From JBBRXJ01 sp038248505 (GTDB taxonomy: Bacteria > Bacteroidota > Bacteroidia > Bacteroidales > JBBRXJ01): DNA of 28,112 nt. Each line of letters starts with the position of its first letter. Position 1 is the first letter of the stretch. This document shows, piece after piece, positions 1 through 6,699 of this stretch. The DNA is taken from contig JBBRXJ010000045.1 in NCBI GenBank assembly GCA_038248505.1, forward strand, positions 1 through 28,112, in the 5' to 3' direction. The notes beneath the pieces are model-generated. The model saw only the letters and a program-made list of their open reading frames with translations, searched no databases and was not told the DNA's origin. Both the position numbers and the translations under genes were made by a program.

Positions 1-174
1 GTATCAATCAGATAGTTTCGCAAGAAAAAGAAGATATGAATATATTAAAATTTCACACCGTTTTTAATTCTTACATCTCTAAAGTACTATCTGCATGAAA
101 GTTCATCAGGAAATCGCTGAGAAATTTTAATATATTCATATCTTCTTTTTCTTGCGAAACTATCTGATTGATAC
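1..174. repeat. Perfect 54-bp inverted repeat with 66-bp spacer at the window edge
   Basis: Bases 1-54 are the exact reverse complement of 121-174; the spacer is 55-120. Pairing stops sharply at 55/120 (a/a). The outer limit cannot be seen because the left arm starts at base 1. Both arms read inward with ATG AAT ATA TTA AAA TTT, giving unrelated short frames of about 20 codons on the two strands, which looks like one sequence duplicated in inverted orientation. It could be a MITE-like element, a fold-back at a contig end produced by assembly or amplification, or a large hairpin. It is much bigger than an ordinary intrinsic terminator. No transposase is visible. Confidence 0.9.
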
Positions 175-237
175 GTCAAAACGTGTCGGAGGTGTATGAT
201 AATGCAGAATCAAAAATAATTTAGACATATATAATAA

Positions 238-999
238 TCAAAATTCTTTTATCAACTGACCAGTTGAAGTTCTCCCTGACTCTTGACTTAAAATAGGACT
301 ACCAGAATAATAAACAATCCCTTTCGCATTAATAGCATAAGAAATATTATCACGAATATTAAAATGCATATCAGCAATAGATGTGCTTACAATTAATAAA
401 TCGTTTATTTTTAAATAACGGGCATCAATAACAGATGCATATTTAGGCCAAATATCTCCAAATCTACAGTTTCCAGAAAAGGAATAATGCCCAATAGATG
501 TTTCTGATGTAAGAAATGTTAAAATATCACAGTTCAAATTAAGACGAATATCATTTACATCAGCAATTCCCCAAACCACAAATTTATCGAGGTTTAAAGT
601 ATCCAAATTTGTTAGGGTGCCTGTAGCATACATTGCAATCTTCTCAAGGGTTTTAAAGTGTATATATACCTTAATACGTTCATAGCGCTTATTCCAGGTA
701 CATTTTGTTTCATCTCTAATATGCAATACGCTATCTGAAATCTGTGACACAATATTATCTTGTAAATTAGCAGGAGCAATAATTTCGACTTTATAGAAGG
801 AATCTTGTACTAAAACAACATCCATTACATCATCAATATCTATTCGAGAGAACCACTCCAATGGACGCTCAACAATAACGGGTTCTCCAGAACACTCAAA
901 ACAATTCAACACTGCATCCTTTATGCATCCTTGAAGGCAAAGAACAATAAAAACAGAAACACTAAATATGAGAAATCTTTTCACTTTCATCTTTTTCAT
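238..999 (-). CDS. GIN-domain (DUF2807-like) putative adhesin-head lipoprotein
   Basis: Predicted lipoprotein of about 253 residues. The N terminus is basic, followed by a hydrophobic stretch ending in a lipobox Leu-Gln-Gly-Cys (Cys about 25), so it should be lipidated and anchored in the envelope. The rest is a run of short beta-strand-like segments resembling the 'head GIN domain' family of Bacteroidetes, a right-handed beta-solenoid of unproved function. I chose the ATG at 999: it overlaps the stop of the upstream PagL-like gene as ATGA, and a purine-rich GGTGGAG lies just upstream. An in-frame GTG at 1008 would add three residues and is less likely. The ATGA overlap implies translational coupling with the upstream gene. 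Family is recognised from overall pattern, not from catalytic motifs. Confidence 0.75.
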   Translation of the reverse strand: MKKMKVKRFLIFSVSVFIVLCLQGCIKDAVLNCFECSGEPVIVERPLEWFSRIDIDDVMDVVLVQDSFYKVEIIAPANLQDNIVSQISDSVLHIRDETKCTWNKRYERIKVYIHFKTLEKIAMYATGTLTNLDTLNLDKFVVWGIADVNDIRLNLNCDILTFLTSETSIGHYSFSGNCRFGDIWPKYASVIDARYLKINDLLIVSTSIADMHFNIRDNISYAINAKGIVYYSGSPILSQESGRTSTGQLIKEF

Positions 1000-2153
1000 T
1001 TTCTCCACCGCGGTGGTTTATAATTCTTTTTATTACTAAAACTATAGCCAATGCCCCACTCTACAAAGTCTGCAATAGCCAAATGTGTTTTAATTGCCAC
1101 ACTCGCCAATACATTTTTACTTATACGATAACGCAATGCAAATCGGCCATATACAGCATTACTTTTATATTTTGCAAGCACATAGGTTCCCATCTGAACG
1201 GACATAATAAAACGATTATACACCAAATCATGTGAAATATGAAAACCCGTTTGTGTTTTCTCAAAACTATTAGCACTCTTACCCTCTTGGGTAAGAATTA
1301 ATCCCAAAACCTCGCTATAAAAAAAGTCAATACCTAATCCAATTTTTCTTTTATCACTTAAATAGCGGCCCATATCAAATGACAAAGAGCTAGCAAACAA
1401 GGGTTCATTAAACTCTAAATCCAATACACGCGCACCGGCAGATATAATAGACTGAAATTCATATTTACGATTAATAAATGGCTCAAGAGTAACTTTATTA
1501 AAAATCGTAGTTGAATGTAATTTATAGCGCAAACCAAGCAAAGCCGATATATAATTAATACCTAAATTAGGCTGTCGAATATTACCATTCGAAAAATGTG
1601 TGAGACCAGCAGAAGTTATTAATTCGACCTTTTTATTAAGTGGACTAAGCGCATCAACTAAAAAACCGAAGAGAAGATTGCCATGCGAGCCTATTGCATG
1701 ATTGTAAAAATTGGAGTATAGATCAAAGGGTTTTGTTAATCGGGAGTAGCCAATTGCTATACGATAATGAATTGTTAAACATGTTGACGAATAAACTGGA
1801 ATACGAATAAATGGATACAATGCATGCGCATATCCTAAAAAGCCTTGCTTATCGAGACGACCAGCAAAGTATGCCAAGCCTACTTTAGGGAAACGATATT
1901 TATCATCGTATGGAAACCTCCCAGCAGTATTATATGATACATTTATTTCAAAAGCGGGTACATGACTATCAATATAGTATCTAATTGATTTATGATGCGG
2001 CAATAAAAAGCCATATTGAGGTTGAAACTGAAACCATACCGACTCTTCAGGTATTGAGTTCTGAGCTGCTAATGAAACACTTAAACAGAAAATACCTATG
2101 ATATATTTTATTTTACAAAGAACATTAAAAATTGTATTACAAAATATATACAT
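996..2153 (-). CDS. PagL-like / acyloxyacyl hydrolase family outer-membrane protein
   Basis: A 385-residue protein with an N-terminal signal peptide (hydrophobic about 8-29, AAQ at 29-31) followed by alternating beta-strand sequence typical of an outer-membrane barrel. Residues 184-200 match the PagL signature: His186-Phe-Ser188-Asn, then Gln-Pro-Asn-x-Gly. In Pseudomonas PagL, His and Ser two residues later form the active site with a Glu 14 residues after the His; here that position is Asn200. PagL removes the 3-O acyl chain of lipid A. Whether this homologue is an active deacylase is uncertain. It is longer than classical PagL (about 150-170 residues), with extra strands before and after the signature. 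It heads a two-gene unit with the GIN lipoprotein. Confidence 0.7.
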   Translation of the reverse strand: MYIFCNTIFNVLCKIKYIIGIFCLSVSLAAQNSIPEESVWFQFQPQYGFLLPHHKSIRYYIDSHVPAFEINVSYNTAGRFPYDDKYRFPKVGLAYFAGRLDKQGFLGYAHALYPFIRIPVYSSTCLTIHYRIAIGYSRLTKPFDLYSNFYNHAIGSHGNLLFGFLVDALSPLNKKVELITSAGLTHFSNGNIRQPNLGINYISALLGLRYKLHSTTIFNKVTLEPFINRKYEFQSIISAGARVLDLEFNEPLFASSLSFDMGRYLSDKRKIGLGIDFFYSEVLGLILTQEGKSANSFEKTQTGFHISHDLVYNRFIMSVQMGTYVLAKYKSNAVYGRFALRYRISKNVLASVAIKTHLAIADFVEWGIGYSFSNKKNYKPPRWRK

Positions 2154-2228
2154 AACAAAGCATTAAAAATCTCATATTTATAATATCCATTTTTATAGCT
2201 AAAACAAGAAAATGCAATTTTAAAAATT

Positions 2229-3971
2229 CTATTTTAGATTCATATCATTAATCATATCCTGAATTCTAATATTTAGTAATGAATTTATTTTATCATAATC
2301 ACCATGTGATTTCAAGGCTTCACAAACACTAAAATAAAATTTTATTTTAGGTTCAGTGCCTGAAGGACGAATGGAAATTTTTGTTCCATCCTTAAGAATA
2401 AATTGTAAAACATTTGACTTAGGAAGATTAATATCATAGCGCAAATCACTAATCATATCGATCGATTTTTGTTTTTGGTAATCGTGAATTATCATTACCT
2501 CCGCACCATTTATAACAGAAGGAGGAGTCGAACGATATGCTTCCATCATTTGTTGTATCTCCTCTTGACCTGTTTTACCTTTTTTTGTAATATTCAAAAG
2601 ACTTTCTTTATACATACCGAACTCAACATAAATATCCAATAGCAAATCATACATAGATTTACCATTTTCTTTCGCCCAAGCAGCTGTTTCAGCAATTATT
2701 GCACTTGCAACTACCGCATCCTTATCACGAACAAATTCACCAACTAAATAACCATAGCTTTCTTCTCCGCCACCAATAAAATTGAGTTTTCCTTCATTCA
2801 GCCGAATCATTTCCGCAATATATTTAAAGCCGGTAAGTACATCAAAATATTTTACATCAGCCTTTTTACAAATATCCGCAATAAGCTCTGTTGTAACAAT
2901 GGTTTTAACAACGTACTCATTCCCTTTTAACTTTCCTTTAGACTTCCATTGATTAAGCAAATAATAAACTAAGATAGCACCTGTTTGATTACCGTTTAAT
3001 AAGATAAAATCTCCCTTATCATTTTTAACGGCAACACCAACTCTATCGGCATCTGGATCAGTGCCTAAAACGACATCTGCATCAACCTTACGTGCTAATT
3101 GAATTGCTAAATCGAATGCTGCAGGATCTTCGGGATTGGGGGATTTTAAAGTTGGGAAATTACCATCAGGAATATCCTGTTGCGGCACAATAGATACATT
3201 TGTAAATCCATAATCTTTAAACGCCTGGGGTATTAATGTTATGCCAGTACCATGCAGTGCAGTATACACAATTTTCAAATCATGTTGTTTCTTTATAATT
3301 TCTGGTGCAAGAGATAATGAACTTACTACTTTTAGATACGCCTCATCGAGTGATTTACCAACATATGAAATAAGCCTTTCATCATTACTGCTTTTAACGT
3401 CATCTATCGATTTTATTTTCTGAACTTCGTCAACAATATTTTTATCATGTGGTTCTAAAACTTGTGCCCCATCATCCCAATATGCTTTATAGCCATTATA
3501 TTCTTTCGGATTATGTGAAGCGGTAATAACTACGCCACTTTGGCAGCCTAGCTGACGAATAGCAAAGGATAAATATGGAGTTGGACGAATATCCTCACAT
3601 AAGAAAACTTTAAACCCATTACCAGCAAAAACCTGTGCTGTTTTTTCTGCATATAATTTACTATTATTACGCGAATCGTATGCAACCGCTGCTTTCAACT
3701 CCTTTACATCGGAAAATATTTTCTTTAAATAATTACAAAGTCCTTGAGTAGCCATTGCAACAGTATAAATATTTATACGATTGGTACCTGCACCCATAAT
3801 ACCTCGTAAGCCGCCAGTGCCAAATTCTAGGTTGGTATAAAACGCATCAATCAAATCATTTTCTGGCCCCTCAATAAGCTTCCTTACCTCATTTCGGGTG
3901 GCTTCATCATAATTAGAGCCGAGCCATTGCTGCGCTCTCTCTTTAACTTTTACTAATAGTTCGTTTGACAT
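2229..3971 (-). CDS. Phospho-sugar mutase (phosphoglucomutase/phosphomannomutase, alpha-D-phosphohexomutase family)
   Basis: Cytoplasmic enzyme of 580 residues interconverting hexose 6-phosphate and 1-phosphate through a phosphoserine. All four family motifs are present: catalytic loop T-A-S-H-N-P at 150-155 with phosphoserine Ser152; metal loop D-P-D-A-D-R at 305-310 with Asp305/307/309; sugar-binding G-G-E-E-S-Y-G at 401-407; phosphate-binding R-P-S-G-T-E-P at 535-541. The length fits the longer PgcA/PGM2-type subgroup of Firmicutes and Bacteroidetes. The sequence does not fix glucose versus mannose specificity. It is the last gene after rfbA-rfbC-rfbD on the same strand (51-bp gap to rfbD), so supplying glucose 1-phosphate to RfbA is a sensible role. 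Confidence 0.92.
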   Translation of the reverse strand: MSNELLVKVKERAQQWLGSNYDEATRNEVRKLIEGPENDLIDAFYTNLEFGTGGLRGIMGAGTNRINIYTVAMATQGLCNYLKKIFSDVKELKAAVAYDSRNNSKLYAEKTAQVFAGNGFKVFLCEDIRPTPYLSFAIRQLGCQSGVVITASHNPKEYNGYKAYWDDGAQVLEPHDKNIVDEVQKIKSIDDVKSSNDERLISYVGKSLDEAYLKVVSSLSLAPEIIKKQHDLKIVYTALHGTGITLIPQAFKDYGFTNVSIVPQQDIPDGNFPTLKSPNPEDPAAFDLAIQLARKVDADVVLGTDPDADRVGVAVKNDKGDFILLNGNQTGAILVYYLLNQWKSKGKLKGNEYVVKTIVTTELIADICKKADVKYFDVLTGFKYIAEMIRLNEGKLNFIGGGEESYGYLVGEFVRDKDAVVASAIIAETAAWAKENGKSMYDLLLDIYVEFGMYKESLLNITKKGKTGQEEIQQMMEAYRSTPPSVINGAEVMIIHDYQKQKSIDMISDLRYDINLPKSNVLQFILKDGTKISIRPSGTEPKIKFYFSVCEALKSHGDYDKINSLLNIRIQDMINDMNLK

Positions 3972-4022
3972 AATAAAATATAAATTGATAATTAAATTAT
4001 ATTTACTCTTCTTTAAAAAATC

Positions 4023-4895
4023 TTAATTTCTTAACTCACCCATCAATTTCATACAATCAATTAGGCTATCTTTCCAATAAGGAATCTCAATACCATAAAT
4101 CTTTTTAATTTTTGCTTTATTCAAAACACTATATGATGGTCTATATGCAGGAAGTGGATATTCGACTGTTTCAACAGGGCTGATTTTACAAACAATACCG
4201 GATATTTTACAAATTTCAATTGCAAAATCGTACCAACTACAAACACCTTCATTTGTAAAATGATAAATACCTGGAATAAAATTCTGCACATTATTACTCG
4301 TTTTTTCTATAATACTCATAATAGCAATTGCTAAATCTCGAGCATAGGTAGGAGTTCCAATTTGATCAAAAACAACACGCAATTGTCCTCTTTCACGTGC
4401 ATATTTAAGAATGGTTTTTATAAAATTATTTCCGAAAGAGGAATACAACCATGAAGTTCTTATTATAATTGAATTAGACAAACATAGAATTTCTTTCTCT
4501 CCCTTCAATTTAGAATTGCCATAAACACTTTGTGGATTTGTATGATCAGATTCAACATAAGGAGTACAACTCTTACCATCAAAAACATAATCGGTAGAAA
4601 TATGAATTATCTTAATGGAATATTTTTCTGCAATTTTTCTTATGTTCTGAACTGCGGCGAAGTTTATTAAATTGGCCAAATCAAAATCCTGTTCTGCTTT
4701 GTCAACAGCGGTATATGCAGCGCAATTTACGATCAAATCAACCTTTTCAGTTTTGCAAAAGACGTCAAGATCAGCTTCATTCGTTATATCAAGAGTATCT
4801 ACATCATGAAATAAAAATGTATATACCGAACTTCTTGCTTGAATCTGAAGCTCATTACCCAACTGTCCTTTTGATCCGGTTACTAATATTCTCAC
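4023..4895 (-). CDS. rfbD: dTDP-4-dehydrorhamnose reductase
   Basis: Last enzyme of dTDP-L-rhamnose synthesis: NAD(P)H-dependent reduction of dTDP-4-keto-L-rhamnose. Of 290 residues, it has the N-terminal nucleotide-binding loop T-G-x-x-G-Q-L-G (6-13), the strand H-I-S-T-D-Y-V-F-D-G (98-107) and the short-chain dehydrogenase pair Tyr125-x3-Lys129. The start codon is GTG at 4895: the only in-frame codon run upstream leads straight back to the rfbC stop, with no ATG. The gap to rfbC is 21 bp, so it is part of the rfbA-C-D run. Length is normal for the family. Confidence 0.95.
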   Translation of the reverse strand: MRILVTGSKGQLGNELQIQARSSVYTFLFHDVDTLDITNEADLDVFCKTEKVDLIVNCAAYTAVDKAEQDFDLANLINFAAVQNIRKIAEKYSIKIIHISTDYVFDGKSCTPYVESDHTNPQSVYGNSKLKGEKEILCLSNSIIIRTSWLYSSFGNNFIKTILKYARERGQLRVVFDQIGTPTYARDLAIAIMSIIEKTSNNVQNFIPGIYHFTNEGVCSWYDFAIEICKISGIVCKISPVETVEYPLPAYRPSYSVLNKAKIKKIYGIEIPYWKDSLIDCMKLMGELRN

Positions 4896-4916
4896 AATTT
4901 TATTAAAATAATTAAT

Positions 4917-5465
4917 TTAAAAATTCATCTCTGCATCCTTTAATAGCGCATGTTGCATATCTTTATGAGATACTATGGCACTTTTGATATCGAAACCCCA
5001 ATCAATTTTTAAAGCGGGGTCTGAGAAAAGAATTCCTCGCTCAGCTGATGGATTATAAAACGAATCACACTTGTATAATACAATAGCCGTATCACTTAGC
5101 ACTGAAAAACCATGCGCAAAACCTTTCGGAATAAGTAATTGTAATTTATTCTCACATGATAATTCAATGGCAAAAGACTTACCAAAAGTAATAGAGTCAT
5201 TTCGAATATCAACAGCTACATCAACAACAGTTCCTTGTAAAACACGTAATAATTTAGTTTGAGCGAAGGGATTTAACTGATAATGCAAGCCGCGTAAAAC
5301 ACCTTTTGTTGATTTAGACTGGTTATCTTGTACAAAACGAATTTGAATTCCCGCTTCATACATTTGTTTTTCATTATAACTCTCAAAGAAATAGCCTCGG
5401 CTATCAGGAAAAACTCTTGGTTCAATAATCAAAAGATCCTTAATTGGTGTGGCCTGTATTCGCAT
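4917..5465 (-). CDS. rfbC: dTDP-4-dehydrorhamnose 3,5-epimerase
   Basis: Cupin-fold epimerase of 182 residues acting at C3 and C5 of dTDP-4-keto-6-deoxyglucose. The signature region R-G-x-H-Y-Q surrounds catalytic His61, with Lys71 shortly after, Tyr131 in the Y-K-C-D-S-F-Y segment, and Asp169 near the C terminus as the partner of the His, all at the usual family spacing. P-R-V-F-x-D-x-R-G-Y-F-x-E-S at 16-29 is the usual N-terminal block. Starts at ATG 5465, 8 bp after the rfbA stop, so the two are almost certainly co-transcribed. Confidence 0.96.
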   Translation of the reverse strand: MRIQATPIKDLLIIEPRVFPDSRGYFFESYNEKQMYEAGIQIRFVQDNQSKSTKGVLRGLHYQLNPFAQTKLLRVLQGTVVDVAVDIRNDSITFGKSFAIELSCENKLQLLIPKGFAHGFSVLSDTAIVLYKCDSFYNPSAERGILFSDPALKIDWGFDIKSAIVSHKDMQHALLKDAEMNF

Positions 5466-5473
5466 TTAATTTG

Positions 5474-6352
5474 TTATAATAAATTCTTACTGTTAGCAAT
5501 ACGAATAAGATAATCACCATACTGATTCTTTTTTAATGGCTCAGCCAACTCTAACAATTGCTCTTTACTAATATAGCCGTTTTTATATGCAATTTCTTCA
5601 ATACAAGCAATTTTTAAACCTTGACGTTTTTCGATGGTTTGGATAAAATTAGACGCATCGAGCAAACTCTCATGCGTACCCGTATCGAGCCATGCCATAC
5701 CTCGGCCAAACAGTTGCACAGATAAGCGCGATTCATTAAGATACAATCTGTTTAAATCTGTTATTTCATATTCACCACGAGCTGATGGTTTCAATGTTTT
5801 TGCCTTTTTAACTACGTCATTTGAATAAAAATACAAACCAGTAACCGCAAAATTTGACAAAGGCTGTTTTGGTTTTTCTTCTAAACTAATTGCATTCATT
5901 TTTTCATCAAACTCAACTACACCATAGCGTTCCGGGTCATTAACATAATAGCCAAAAACAACTGCGCCATCTTTTAATGCTGCTGCATCTCGCAACATGG
6001 AACTAAAACCATGCCCGTAAAAAATATTATCGCCAAGTACCAAACAAACATTGTCTTCACCAATAAAAGTATCACCCAATTGAAAAGCTTGCGCTAAACC
6101 ATCTGGAGAAGGCTGAATCTTATATGTAAATTTCAAGCCTAGCTGACTTCCATCTCCTAATAGATTTTCATACAAATAAATATCTTGTGGTGTTGAGATG
6201 ATTAATATCTCACGAATACCAGCTAACATTAAAACAGACAATGGATAATAGATCATTGGCTTATCATAAACGGGAATGATCTGTTTTGATATACTTTTTG
6301 TAATTGGATACAATCGTGTACCAGAGCCGCCTGCTAAAATAATTCCTTTCAT
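5474..6352 (-). CDS. rfbA: Glucose-1-phosphate thymidylyltransferase
   Basis: Makes dTDP-glucose from glucose 1-phosphate and dTTP, the entry step of the dTDP-L-rhamnose pathway. 292 residues, the normal RmlA length. The nucleotide-binding loop G-G-S-G-T-R-L-Y-P is at 8-16, with downstream K-Q-I-I-P-V-Y-D-K-P-M; metal ligands are Asp108 in L-G-D-N and Asp223 in W-L-D-T-G-T-H. The E-K-P motif sits at 159-161. It is the first gene of the rfbA-rfbC-rfbD-mutase run. A TAATTTTG promoter -7 match on the minus strand lies 27-34 bp upstream. rfbB (dTDP-glucose 4,6-dehydratase) is not in this window. Confidence 0.97.
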   Translation of the reverse strand: MKGIILAGGSGTRLYPITKSISKQIIPVYDKPMIYYPLSVLMLAGIREILIISTPQDIYLYENLLGDGSQLGLKFTYKIQPSPDGLAQAFQLGDTFIGEDNVCLVLGDNIFYGHGFSSMLRDAAALKDGAVVFGYYVNDPERYGVVEFDEKMNAISLEEKPKQPLSNFAVTGLYFYSNDVVKKAKTLKPSARGEYEITDLNRLYLNESRLSVQLFGRGMAWLDTGTHESLLDASNFIQTIEKRQGLKIACIEEIAYKNGYISKEQLLELAEPLKKNQYGDYLIRIANSKNLL

Positions 6353-6378
6353 AATTAGTAAAATTAATTCTTTACCCT

Positions 6379-6386
6379 CAAAATTA
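6379..6386 (-). promoter_or_regulatory. Putative Bacteroidetes -7 element for rfbA
   Basis: The minus strand reads TAATTTTG, fitting the consensus TAnnTTTG, 27-34 bp upstream of the rfbA ATG. I do not see a TTG-type -33 element at the expected distance, so the match is partial. Confidence 0.35.
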
Positions 6387-6672
6387 AAATATTTTTTGAA
6401 TTATTAAGGCTTAATCCGTAATATATAGAGGATCATTGATATATTTCTTAGTATGAAAAATATGCCTAAAGTACCATTTTACTCTTTAAAGCTAAATAAT
6501 TAAGAACTATATATACAAGCAAATCAGTCATATTCAAATAAAATAAGCATTATATGGCAGTTTTAGCATTCAAATCCGCAGTTTTTGATAACTACATAAA
6601 AGTATAGTACGTACTTAAAACTGTTTATCAACAATTTATCATACAAATACTATCAAATCATTGAGATTTTTA

Positions 6673-6680
6673 TATTTTTG
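6673..6680 (+). promoter_or_regulatory. Putative Bacteroidetes -7 element for the Pif1-like helicase
   Basis: TATTTTTG fits TAnnTTTG and ends 19 bp before the ATG at 6700. No -33 TTG is seen at the usual spacing (the nearest TTG, at 6661, is too close). Confidence 0.35.
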
Positions 6681-6699
6681 ATCAATAATTTTTACTTAA

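Larger units (their letters stand above)
6353..6699. other. Divergent intergenic region between rfbA and the Pif1-like helicase
   Basis: 347 bp of AT-rich DNA without a credible gene. It must hold promoters for both flanking genes; -7 element matches are listed separately. CAGTTTT occurs at 6558-6564 and 6579-6585 (start-to-start 21 bp, about two helical turns), with an inverted copy AAAACTG at 6617-6623. A 10-bp perfect palindrome AGTACGTACT is at 6606-6615. These could be operator sites but short matches of this kind also arise by chance. Confidence 0.5.

Noticed and set aside
1..174. The inverted repeat as an ordinary terminator for the GIN lipoprotein gene
   Set aside because: The 54-bp stem and 66-base loop are far larger than intrinsic terminators, and it sits 64 bp beyond the stop without the usual hairpin-plus-T-tract layout.
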